Positions 1 to 9,854 of a stretch of DNA of 64,000 bases are shown here, piece by piece. Below the pieces are notes generated by a model. The model had not been told where the DNA came from, did not search any database, and saw only the letters and a list, made by a program, of their open reading frames with translations. This DNA is from Cryptomeria japonica (Eukaryota; Streptophyta; Pinopsida; Cupressales; Cupressaceae): positions 152,755,971 through 152,819,970 of the forward strand of contig NC_081411.1 of the NCBI RefSeq assembly GCF_030272615.1, in the 5' to 3' direction. The position numbers and the translations under genes are program-made. Position 1 is the stretch's first letter, and each line of letters begins with the position of its first letter.

Positions 1-408
1 TGCTTCTTTGGTGATCTTATGGATTGAATCCAACCAAAAGAATTCCCCATGAACTCTGCTTAGCACAATCCTTATAATATCCCTAGGAAAATCCAGGACA
101 CTAAGGATTTCAGTAAAACCTAGGGTTTCCACTCTCTTATATTCCAGTTTGATATTTCCAGATTCATCATAAATCATAATCCGATACATGTTCTTGATTT
201 CATCATCTCCTAATTCCTCTATATGACAATGTATGTATATCCTAGGATCTTCAACATACACTACTCCCTTGGGAATTTGAGAAAATGCACCTAGGGCATC
301 ATCTTTCTTTGCTATTTTGGGAACAAGCTTGAATACGGGTCTAGGGCGCTTGATTACTTCAATCACAGTAGGGTTTACAATAAATTCAGAAGTGGATGAG
401 GAAGCCAT
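1..408 (-). CDS. D2 ORF2, N-terminal 136 residues, function unknown
   Basis: This open frame starts at an ATG at 406-408 (MASSST...) and stays open to the window edge. It is closely similar throughout to the ORF2 start of element D at 62847-62206, including the stretches GAFSQIPKGVVY and VHGEFFWLDSIHKITKEA. The latter resembles the helical segment of plant-mobile-domain or 'putative plant transposon' proteins, but only weakly. I do not recognise the protein. Both copies start at the same methionine, preceded by an untranslated spacer, which supports this start. It is the second ORF of a non-autonomous LTR element, and D suggests a full length near 1,000-1,100 residues. Confidence 0.6.
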   Translation of the reverse strand, partial: MASSSTSEFIVNPTVIEVIKRPRPVFKLVPKIAKKDDALGAFSQIPKGVVYVEDPRIYIHCHIEELGDDEIKNMYRIMIYDESGNIKLEYKRVETLGFTEILSVLDFPRDIIRIVLSRVHGEFFWLDSIHKITKEA

Positions 409-819
409 AGTTAGAAATACCTCAATCTGCCTTTAGGATGAGTTCTTGGATGAACCACTTCACTTCTTTGCTAAGGATGCCTTCGCTTGAGATTTTTCAT
501 GCTCTCGAAGATTTGAATGCTCGATGAATGAAAAAGAGCCAAAACATTTACTTTATAATGTTATTTTCTCCAACTACCACATTTAATGCTTATCGGTTAA
601 GTCACAACTTAACTCATCTGCCGGTAAAGAAGTAATTTCAACTTCTCACCATCAACCAAGGGTATGTTAGCATGTTTTTCAGTTTGTTGCTAAACCCCCA
701 AAGATTTTCCTTCAGTTAGAAGAAGAGTCTCCTGTTGGTGGAGTGTTACTCTATTCTACCGGTGGAGGAGTATTCCCATCAACATTTTGATCTGACTTTC
801 TGATCCATTATTTTGAGAA
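409..819 (-). other. Spacer between ORF1 and ORF2 of D2
   Basis: No ORF of useful length is visible. The spacer aligns by eye with 62848-63282 of element D, including a shared stretch around the ACCGGT-containing segment, so it is a real part of the element. How ORF2 would be translated from it (internal initiation, separate transcript or splicing) is not visible. Confidence 0.5.
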
Positions 820-1851
820 TTATTGCTTTACCTCTTCAACTTTTTCTTTACCTTTCAAACTGGGACCTTTGTTATTTGCCGATGAAGTATTGCTTCTACA
901 AAATTTTGCAATATGTCCAATTTTGTTACAAGCATAACAAGTCACATTGTTTTTCTGAATAGCTTTCCCATTTCCTATGCCGGTATGTGTTCTACATTGA
1001 TTAGATAAGTGTCCAAATCTTCCACAAACATAACATCTTACATCCATTCTGCAATTTTCTAAATTATGACCAACTTTGTTGCATTTAGAACATTGACCGG
1101 TGGGTGTATTAGTGTTCTGATAATTTCTAGATCTACACTGATTTGCTCTATGACCATACTTGTTACAGTTAAAACATTTCCCATTGAATTTGTAAGCATT
1201 AGGTTGTCTTACCGGTTTACTATGATCATGATTGTTTGCAGTATCGGAGCTTTCACCAATTTCAAAGCCAAGGCCATTTGTATCACCATTAGGTTTTAGA
1301 TTCTTCAGCATGTCGACAAGTTCTTCTGAACTTTTCTTGAATTTCTCCTTGTGTTGACTTGCAGTAGTTAGTTCATTCTCCAACATTTCTTTCTGTCTCA
1401 TGAGTTCAGTTCTGTCATTTTGTGTATGCATCAAATCTGTCTTCAACATATCATTTTCATGACTGAGTCTTGTGTTTTCATTTCCAGCATCATTTAGTCT
1501 TCTAGCCAAATCATCTTCATTCTTCTTTCTATCTTCAATTTCTTTACAAAATCTCATAGTCATATCTTGCATCTCATTCTTCATTGTACAATTATCTTGT
1601 CTCAGTTGGTTCACCAGATCATTAAGAGTTTCCTTTTCATCTTCCTCATTCTGCATGTTTTCACAAAGTTCTTTTCTTTTATTCCTTGCTATAGTAAAAT
1701 TTTCTTGAAGTCCTTGAATGATATCATGTGCAGCCTTCAGATCATCCTCAAGTTTGATATTCTTTACTTTTTCTGCATCATAGTTTGAAAGAGCTGTTTC
1801 CAATTGCTTTCTCAAAATTTCCATCTCTATCAGTGTCAAGATCTTCCTCAA
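820..1851 (-). CDS. D2 ORF1: coiled-coil Gag-like protein with four CCHC zinc knuckles
   Basis: The ORF encodes 343 residues and is uninterrupted. Residues 10-185 are charged heptad-like sequence rich in E, K, L, N and Q, as expected for a long coiled coil. Residues 188-202 hold the motif GDTNGLGFEIGESS, shared with elements D and A. Four complete CX2CX4HX4C knuckles follow at residues 226-239, 254-267, 273-286 and 305-318. A basic tail ends the protein. It lies 31 bp after the PBS, the position of gag. Most plant copia Gags have one knuckle and a UBN2-type core, which is absent here. A nucleic-acid-binding Gag analogue is the best reading. The first ATG is at 1851; a second in-frame Met at residue 10 could also be the start. 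Confidence 0.7.
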   Translation of the reverse strand: MRKILTLIEMEILRKQLETALSNYDAEKVKNIKLEDDLKAAHDIIQGLQENFTIARNKRKELCENMQNEEDEKETLNDLVNQLRQDNCTMKNEMQDMTMRFCKEIEDRKKNEDDLARRLNDAGNENTRLSHENDMLKTDLMHTQNDRTELMRQKEMLENELTTASQHKEKFKKSSEELVDMLKNLKPNGDTNGLGFEIGESSDTANNHDHSKPVRQPNAYKFNGKCFNCNKYGHRANQCRSRNYQNTNTPTGQCSKCNKVGHNLENCRMDVRCYVCGRFGHLSNQCRTHTGIGNGKAIQKNNVTCYACNKIGHIAKFCRSNTSSANNKGPSLKGKEKVEEVKQ

Positions 1852-1881
1852 GCTGTTAGGCTTTTGAAAATAGAGGACCAG

Positions 1882-1893
1882 GCTCTGATACCA
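1882..1893 (-). other. Primer-binding site of D2 (initiator tRNA-Met)
   Basis: The minus strand reads TGGTATCAGAGC, the usual plant copia PBS complementary to the 3' end of initiator tRNA-Met. It is separated by two bases (AT) from the LTR end. The same AT spacer is seen in elements A and B. Confidence 0.85.
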
Positions 1894-1895
1894 AT

Positions 1896-2694
1896 TGTTA
1901 GGATTCCCAAAGATACTGAGAGGGGGGGGGGGTGAATTAGTATCTGATTAGTATAATAAATTTTCTTAACTTATAACATAAAAAGTATATCAAAACTATG
2001 TACCGGTAAACCAAAAATAATGCAGTAAATAAGAATAGCAACCACAACATAAGAGACACACCATAACACAATATTTTAACGAGGAAACTTGGTGTGGGAA
2101 AAACCTTGGTGGGATTTGTGACCCATAATATTCACTTACTGACCAATAAGAGAATATTACTGCTTACAATAGGGGCCTGCACATGCAGGAAGGCCAAGTG
2201 CCTAGAGCTCACTACTCAATTACAATTAAGTCACACTGACTTACAAATGGATTATATAAATCCAAAGTCTTGTACTGCTTCAGATCAACATCTATTATGC
2301 TAGATTTAGTACCGGTTTAAGCTCTACTACATACATAAACCCTTATCCTATATCTGCCTTACAATTCACATATTAGGTCTGCATTAATCCTTCCATCTCT
2401 CTATCTTCTAAAATGATCTATAATGATCTCATACATATACGAGTCATAATACAATCCACCAAGTCGGCTTACAAAATATTTTACAATTAATTACAAAATA
2501 TATTTATACAAAATTCTTGTCGGCTAGGGTGTCGGTAATCTTTCTTTTGGTGCCAGTGATCTGTATGGCAGTGTAGATTCTGTTAGTGTCGGTGCCTATG
2601 TCTGCCTGCCGATATCACATGATTGTAAGGTTTCCATCAATGACAATACCTTCAATCACCTACAATTTCTCATTGGAGTGTGTATTTTCCAACA
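1896..2694 (-). repeat. D2 5' LTR (799 bp)
   Basis: On the minus strand the LTR runs from TGTTGGAAAATACACACTCC to CCTAACA. A homologous LTR is at 38290-39062 (3' LTR of D). Near the PBS end it has the G-run at about 1920-1931 (TGATTCACCCCC...TCTCA on the minus strand) typical of the LTRs in this window. It also has the conserved block around 2075-2120 that reads GTGTGGGAAAAACC on the plus strand. Confidence 0.8.
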
Positions 2695-2771
2695 CCCACA
2701 GTGTTAGTTTAGGTAATGTCGATAGCTAGCCAATGGAGGAGTAGGACAATAAGATTAATGAGGAAAAAGAA

Positions 2772-2957
2772 ATGGATATTGAGCAGGAGAAGAATAAGGA
2801 TTTTGAGCAGGAGATGGACAAGGAGAATTCGAGCAAGGATAAGGATTATGCTGGAGAAGGGTTAATTAAGGATAATCTCAAAAATCTATCTGAGGCTAGA
2901 ATGGGTTTTGACAGGTGGGCTTATGAAGGAATCAAGAACCTAGAAAAAAATGGGAAG
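2772..2957 (+). pseudogene. ORF K, 5' part (coiled-coil protein split by J)
   Basis: This charged frame (62 codons from the first ATG) ends exactly at the J insertion and resumes at 13208 in the same frame once one GGAAG copy is removed. The combined protein is about 203 residues, rich in E, K and D in the first half. Upstream, D2 abuts the ORF at 2694, so the true N-terminus may be lost. I do not recognise the family. A LINE ORF1-like or other transposon-borne coiled-coil protein is possible. Confidence 0.5.
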
Positions 2958-4079
2958 TGTGTGTGTGAAAAGTGGTATGAGAATCTGTATTTGCAAGACA
3001 CAACACTTCAATTAAGTCATTACATGCATGGTTAATCAGATATAATCAATGAATAAATAAACCATAACAAATCGACCCATTGCCTTCTAAAAGATGCGAG
3101 TATAAGATTGCTCTCAGATTATAAGCAATACCAGTGACTAGACAACATCAAGACGAAGGATTTTATCTATATGAACATGATGAATGCTAGATGGATGCAA
3201 TATTAATCTAACAACATTTTTGCAATATTAAACTAAATGATTTAATTAATATGAAATAATTAATATGCAATATATCAATGAAATCCTAGAGCAAAAACAG
3301 TATAATAACAATATATTCTCCAGCGTCTCTTTGAATGAGAGATGAGCCTGAATTTATAGAAAATTCAGAAAGAAACAAATGGTTGAGATCAAATGATGAT
3401 GAGCGGTCAAGATTTTCCAAGAGGAAGCACAATCCAGGTGAATTGATGTGATTGGATGCTTTTCTCAGTTTTAAAGGAAATTGAACTAAAAATAAGATTA
3501 AATCAAGAAAAAACTGATTTAAAGGAAATTGAACTAAAATTAAGATTAAAATCAGGAAAAAACTGATTTATTCTCTATTTCATTCAATTTTAATATTTAA
3601 TTGTTTTAATTCTTTTCTTTGAGATTATCTATCAGTTTTTAATTTGTTTTTTCAAGATTATCTCCAATTGATTTCTTTTCTCAAATTTTAATTCTTTTTT
3701 GTCAATTAATTCCTTTTTTGATTTATTTCCATTTTTGAAGATTTGTGCTTAATTGATTTATTTAATTTAAATTAATTCTTCTTTCTTGATTTGTTTCCTT
3801 TTTTGAAGATTTATGGCAATTTGATTTATTTAATTAAATATGCTAAGATATTTAATTAAAATAAATAAGATAATTGTTTAAAATGATTTACTTGGAATGA
3901 TTTAATTAATTAAATAAATATTTAATTAATATTGATTGATTGATTTGCCATGTGACATTTGATGATTTTAGGAATTAATTGTGTGCTCAAGATTGATTTA
4001 ATTGCCTTTGGTTAGGACCTTGGTGACGTTGTCGAGATTAGGGGCCCATGGTTTAGATGACCATTTTTAGGGTATTACA
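2958..4079 (-). repeat. J 3' LTR (1122 bp)
   Basis: It begins with (TG)5 on the plus strand and ends ...GGTATTACA, which is TGTAATACC at the minus-strand start. It aligns base for base with 12080-13202. The region 3540-3950 is very AT-rich, with many TTAATTAA-type runs. Confidence 0.9.
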
Positions 4080-4096
4080 TTTGCCCCTCTTTGAAT
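4080..4096 (-). other. J polypurine tract
   Basis: On the minus strand the bases just before the 3' LTR read TTCAAAGAGGGGCAAA. This is a purine tract in the position of the plus-strand primer. Confidence 0.6.
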
Positions 4097-6360
4097 TAAT
4101 GTGCGAGCAGCGCGTTGGTTCAAAGAAAATTTGATGTCTAGGAGATGTCAGTTCTGAACTTGATTGATCACGAACTACATAAAAAAGCGAGGTGTTTAGT
4201 TTGATTCGAAGCGACAAAGCTGAATAAAGTCTGATTAACGTGATACCGTTCTGGAACTTGATTGAACTTGGGAACAATAGAAAACAAAAGATACCGAACT
4301 TGAACTTGATTGATCAAGAAGCGGATCTTACTGATCTAGAACTTGATTGAACTTAGATACAGTGAGTGATGATAAAAATCGATCTTGAACTTGATTGATC
4401 AAGATACGATGAAGATAAATTGTTTAGCTTGATCAAGAAACGAATAAAATGTAACACCTGTTTAGATTTAGCATGATAGAAGATACTCTTTAAACCCTTA
4501 ATTGAGTTTAAACAAAAAATCAGCTTGATGAAAAGCGATGGAACTGATTAACGTAAAGAGTTTGATTCAGATAAAAGACAAATATCAGCTTGATATGAAG
4601 CGATGAAACTGATATGCCCCTAGAGATTGATTTGGATGAGATGATCGAGAAATCTCAACTTGATATAAAGCGATGAAGTTGAGATGCCCCTAGCGATGAG
4701 GTCTTATTTGATTTTCTTTAGTTGAAAAGATTTTTGCTCGACTTTCGATGAAGATTTAAAAATTTTCTCGACATTGAAGAATGTGAGGTCATAAGGTCAT
4801 GAGTATGCCCCCTCGGGAGCGAAATCGAAAGATAGCGAGGGTTCATGATGATTATAGGCAATTTTGAGCGATGATAAGTTGTTTTGAGCACAAATGATTC
4901 AGAGGAATTTTTGAAATTTTAGCAAGAAATTGAGCGCAAAGTTGATTTGTAGAAATTAAATTGAGATTCGGCGTTGATTAACGAGAAATTGAGCGCAATT
5001 AGAAGAGAGAATGAACTTTTGATGAAAAGCATTAAGTGGTCCAAATTTTGAAATTGACTAGCAAAATGATCTCAATTTTCGATTTCGATCCCAAAAATGG
5101 ACTTAGGACAACCGATTTACAAGCTCATGATTTGATTTCATCGTACTTGTGTTGATGGATTATGAGATGTTGTTCTATATGCTTTATTCTATATGTATGC
5201 ATTTCTTTTCAGCATGAATGTATGCAATGCAAATGATCATGGATGTCTATTTTTGTTTCTTTTCATATGCAAATAAATGATAATGCAAATGAGTAAGGAG
5301 AATGAGTAATGCAAATTTTTTTCATCTTTCTATGCAATAAGATGAATGCAAATGAATGATAGTGAATGTATGAATCTATATAATATGCTTATGTATGCAG
5401 CTAAACATCTCAAAACACAAGTACTCGATCGGAGAAATGATGAAAAGAGACCACTTAACGAAGAAATGGTGATGCTCCAACTCTCATTCAGCAGACAAAG
5501 AGGAAGCATTGTTACTATACCGAAATCACTCCAAATTCACAAAATGCAGAATGAAATGCAAGATGAGATGCAAAATGAGATGCAACCTAAACCTAGGCAC
5601 TGGACTTTGAAAAGCTTAATTGTCATCATTGAGCGTTTTACAATTATAGCAAGCAGAATAGAGTTCATTTCTTTTCATGTGCAATATTAATTATCTTGTC
5701 CGCAATGACCCTTTTTTCGTTCATATCCTTGGACAAATTACGCATGGACCCGGATTGCATAGTGAAGAAATTCCCTCAAAACAAACAAAGAAATGATGGG
5801 AACCTCCCTGTAGCATTCAAATAAGCGGAGTCGAGGTATGTGAGGCGATTCCACCTTGATGTGAAGGCTCTTATAATAGACACCCAGCTAATTTAGATGT
5901 TTCCAGATCATTGGGATCATTCCTTCAAGTAGCAAACAAGAAAATATTATGCCCCCAATCCTTGCTCCTCTTAGTCAAGATAGACTTCCTCGAGTTACTC
6001 AGAGGGATAATAATCGAAAACCAATATAAAAGACAACACACAAATACAATTTTCATGCATAGCTCAAATAGTTTAGTGATTGTTTTCCGTTATGTTGTTT
6101 TGCTTGTTAATTCAGTGATAAAACTCTTTAGTAGTCAGGAGATAGGTAACTGACTCGGAGTGGACGACCAGGTTGATACTGCTTAGGACATATAATGTGC
6201 TCTGTGGATTACCTAAGACTAGGACATTGATCGATTTCAAGCCATGAGGGTTCCAACGAACTAGGATGTCACAAAAGTGACTGAAATATGTACAAGCGAA
6301 AGAAAATATGCAGGAAAGCAAGAATGCCAACGTTGCGTTGATAGATGGAGCGCTTGAGTA
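4097..6360 (-). other. J 3' non-coding region with degenerate repeats
   Basis: No ORF has recognisable content. Between about 4230 and 4700 a degenerate unit recurs: forms of 'CTTGATatgAAGCGATGaaactGAT' followed by 'ATGCCCCTAG' (near 4585, 4660 and others). From about 5210 to 5600 the sequence is rich in ATGCAAATGA and ATGCAAAATGAG microrepeats. Short ORFs here have no family resemblance and are not called. Confidence 0.5.
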
Positions 6361-6361
6361 C

Positions 6362-6665
6362 AAGAGGCGCCTGTTTACCAGGTTTTCACCTGCTTGGTAG
6401 AGATTCTTTTTTTTTTTTTTACCAAGGTGCCTATTTACCAGGTTTTCACCAGGGCATTTTCTCTCTTTTTTCCTTTTTTTTTTTTTTTCTATTTTTCTTT
6501 TTCTTTTTTTTTTGAATTTCTTCAGGACTTTTTCTGATTTTTATGATTTCTTCAGGACATTTTCTGATTTTTAGGATTTCTTCAGGACATTTTTTTAATT
6601 TTTAGGATTTCTTCAGTACATTTTTTGATTTATAGGATTTTTTCAAAAGTTTGCCCCTAGTGTCT
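6362..6665 (-). repeat. J tandem repeats (TTTCTTCAGGACATTTT type)
   Basis: Two copies of a 'CCAGGTTTTCACC' block (6364-6394 and 6424-6455) are followed by T-rich sequence. About five copies of a 27-30 bp unit with the core TTCTTCAGGACATTTT then lie between about 6515 and 6645. The complementary unit (AAAATGTCCTGAAATAATTC) is the tandem repeat of gypsy E at 55380-55870. It is located 3' of the coding region, as in E. Confidence 0.7.
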
Positions 6666-6759
6666 AGCAAGGCAAAAGGGATTTTGAGTACATGAATGGA
6701 TAAGCGAATGATGGTGGATGCTTTCAAGGACTATCTCACAACATTAATCCAAGCACAGG

Positions 6760-6850
6760 GTCTAGGTATAGCAATGTAAACCAAGGATTTTAGCGATGTA
6801 AAGCAAGGATATAGCGCAGCGAAGCAAGGATATAGCGTAACGAAGCCATA
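6760..6850 (-). repeat. Short tandem repeat in J
   Basis: A unit near 20-23 bp is repeated about four times: forms of 'AGCGATGTAAAGCAAGGATAT', with CGAAGC variants. Confidence 0.5.
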
Positions 6851-7501
6851 TGGTCCAAATAAGTGGCCATGTCAAGAGGTTTGTGGAAAGCATATTTTTG
6901 CATTTTGTCCATAGTGTTGATCAAGATCAAGGGATAGATTTGGATAGGGGACATATATGATAAGCAAGATCACAAGGGAGTAATGAAGGATGTAAGCGAG
7001 AAATGGATAGGAGCTAAAGGGTTTGGATCAAGTGCAATATATAGGACATACAAAACCTGTAAAGATCCTTAACCTTGTCAAGATCAAAGGTGGAAAAGGG
7101 TTATGAAGGTAGATAGAGCGAATGAGGGATAACAAAGGATGAAGGATAATAGATGGATGTACATGGATGGAACTTGCTCCCAGTGTAAAGTGCAAAAGGA
7201 TAATGGATTACACATGATGCCTGTTTGCCAGGTTTTCGTCATGGTACTTGCCCAAGGTGCCACAAGAAGTGGTTTTCATACAAGGACGAATTTATTTCTC
7301 TTTACTTCTTCTTTTTTTTTCATTTTTTTTCATCATTTTTTTTTTTGGAAGATAATGGAGGCATGAGAGGAGATGGAAGAAGGACCCCAATGTCTCGCTG
7401 CTTTGGATGGTACCTTTAGAATATGAGTTGCAATAGACCATGGCTATGAAGGTATGCTCAAAGATGTTGGTAGGATAATGAAATGAAACTAGGGCAAGGA
7501 C

Positions 7502-9854
7502 TTATGCAAAGGATTGGATAAGAGGGATGGAAGGGTGAAAAAGAGGTGTTGGATAATGGATGGGATGTTGGAAGAATTGTGTATCGATAGATGGAAATGC
7601 TGGAAAGATCAACATTGGCACATGCCTTGAAGGATGGTGGACATATGGAAGAGAATTGAATCTCAGATTTTGAGATTTAGATGGAGAAAAGGTTACATAT
7701 TTTGGGGCATAAGAACCCAAAATGGATGAAGGAGGTGATGGAGGAATAGACTCAGAAGGTTTGGATGGAGGAATAACAATTTTGGATGCCAATTTTGATT
7801 TTTCTTTAGACTGTTGTGCTTCAAGTAGCCGCTTAGGGATCCACACGGTTTTTGATTTTTGATTCTTTTGTAGTTCCTTGGAGCACATTGCTTGTACAAG
7901 TGCCTTAGGAACCCATATAACTTTTGACTTTTCTTCTTTCTTTGTGGGCCTTTGTGGCATTTTGTATTTTTCTTTTTCTTTTTGGATCATATTTTTCTTT
8001 GTTTTGACATGTCGATTAGATGGGACATGTTGATCCTTGAATACACGTGGATTACTTGACTTATGACTTTTATGCTTGGCATCCAAATTGCTTGGAGGGA
8101 GATGCATGGATAGATAGGAATGATATGGAGATCTTTTATATTGATGGAAGGTACTCAAAGATGTGTGCCTTTGTTGATCTTTCATAAGGGATGGAGGGAT
8201 ATAGGGACCTAGAATGGATGGAAGCGATGATGGGGAAGGCATGTATTTGGATTTAACTGGAGAAATGTAGGATTTATGAGGGATACCAACATCTTGAGAG
8301 TGAGAAATGTAGCCATTATAATCAAGATTTTCTTTTATAGCAGGGGGTTCTAATATACCCTTTTCTTGAATGTCTAACCCTTTTCTTTGATAATGCATGC
8401 TTTGAAAGATCTCTTTAACAAAGGGTTTCATCTTACTTTTGATGCTAGAGGCAAGTCCATTTTGAGGTGGAGGTATCTTGCATGGAATGATAGGATTGTG
8501 AGAGGGATTTATGGGCATGATGGACTCTTGAGGTGAACATGGAGGATTATGACAAGGAGATGAAGGGATACTTTGATCTTGACATGGAATAGGATCATTG
8601 GATAGAGTAGGAAGGGTGTTTGACTCTTCATTTTGAATATGATCATTTGAAAAGGTGGAAGAGGCATCATGATCTTGCTTAGGAAGTGGATTAGGAATGG
8701 GATTTGGAAGGATGGTTTTCTCTTGAGATGGAAGGGGGTCATCTTGGAAGAAATGGAAAGGTATAAGGGGATCATCATGGGATTCTAGGAGAATAGGATC
8801 TCTTTCAATCATTAGATGGGATTGAAGAGTTTTGGTGTCTTGATCTTGATTTATGGTAGGACTTATTTTTTCATTTTCCAGATTATCCTCTTGACATGGA
8901 GTCACTTCTAAGGAAGGGGTAGGATTTTTCATGGGTGTAGGGGATTCTTGGAATATCTCCATATTTTGGCATGATAGGGAAGCATTTGGGAAAGGGCCTT
9001 CTGGAGTGGGTACGTTTGGAATTGGAGTGCATGACGGCATAAGATCTAGGATTTTTAAATCTTTAGAGGAACTTGTATCAATATTGGCATTAACTTGGAT
9101 TTCCATAGGAGATAGCCCTTGAAGGTAAACATGAGAAGCTTCATTGTTTGAAGGAGATGGTATGGATTGTTGCTGAGAAGTCTTAGGAGATGAAGGCATC
9201 ATGGAAGGGATGGAGGCTACATATGGAGCCTTGCTAGACATAGGTTCACGATTTAGATTATGCTTAGAAGTAGTTCCTTCTTTTTCTTTAGGTGAGTCAT
9301 TAGGATATTCAATTTCAATGACACCATTATCAATGAGATCTTGAATCTTATGTTTTAATTCTATGCAATGCGAAGTCTTATGTTCATTTTGTCTATGATA
9401 TGCACAATACTTACTCATAAATTCCCATCCCCATGTGGTCTTTTTAGGCAATATGATAAGATTGTTCTTAATAAGCTCTTCCAAAGCGGACTCAATAGAT
9501 TGCCCCAAAGGTGTAAACTGTCTATCTAGGGAATAGATGCCTTTTTGTCTTGGTGAAGGTGTCTTGTGAGCTTGTTTGAGATTTGGCTTTTGATTGTCAA
9601 TAATTTGTTGGTATTTGCTTGACACATCACATAATCGTTTTAGCACTTCTTGAAGTTTCTCACACTTGATATCATACATTTATTTTTCAAATGGAGTCAT
9701 TGATCTATTTTGTTGGATTTCCATGTCACATATTTTTTTCTTTATATCTTGAAGCATTTGAGTATAGGTAGCCATGGGAATTGGAGCTAAGGTATCCAAG
9801 AGATTCTTACTTTTGTCAAAAAAATTAGAAGAGCTTTTGGCTTGAATAGGCATT
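7502..9854 (-). pseudogene. J Gag-tail-like ORF with CHHC knuckle and proline-rich extension
   Basis: Counting from the Met at 9854, this is one frame of about 780 residues broken by a single TAA near 9681. The part after the break is 725 residues and fully open. It contains FTPLGQSIESALEELI and then the knuckle CAYHRQNEHKTSHC (CX2HX4HX4C), followed by LKHKIQDLIDNGVIEI. These match gypsy E at 49290-49520 (FMPLGEPIES..., CEYHRSKGHKTASC), so this is the C-terminal Gag region of the Tat group. The capsid-like Gag core of E is absent. A Pro/Ser-rich tail of about 550 residues follows, with internal repeats such as KSKVIWVPKALVQA and KSKTVWIPKRLLEA. It may be a Gag derivative kept for packaging in trans. 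Confidence 0.7.

Larger units (their letters stand above)
1..2694 (-). mobile_element. Element D2: non-autonomous LTR retrotransposon, 5' part
   Basis: Reading on the minus strand, the order is 5' LTR (2694 to 1896), a PBS for initiator tRNA-Met, ORF1 (coiled coil plus four zinc knuckles), a spacer, and the start of ORF2, which runs off the left window edge. The same order recurs at the right edge in element D. No protease, integrase or RT is seen in either copy. The 3' LTR of D2 lies outside the window. The bases just right of the LTR (2695-2699, CCCAC) would be its target duplication, which cannot be tested here. Confidence 0.75.

Noticed and set aside
2094-2303. Plus-strand ORF in the D2 LTR
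   Set aside because: Small, inside LTR sequence; its counterpart in the other LTR is disrupted. No evidence of coding.
7139-7419. Small plus-strand ORFs ending in Phe-rich runs
   Set aside because: They read through the T-rich 3' region of J, antisense to the element, with only low-complexity content.
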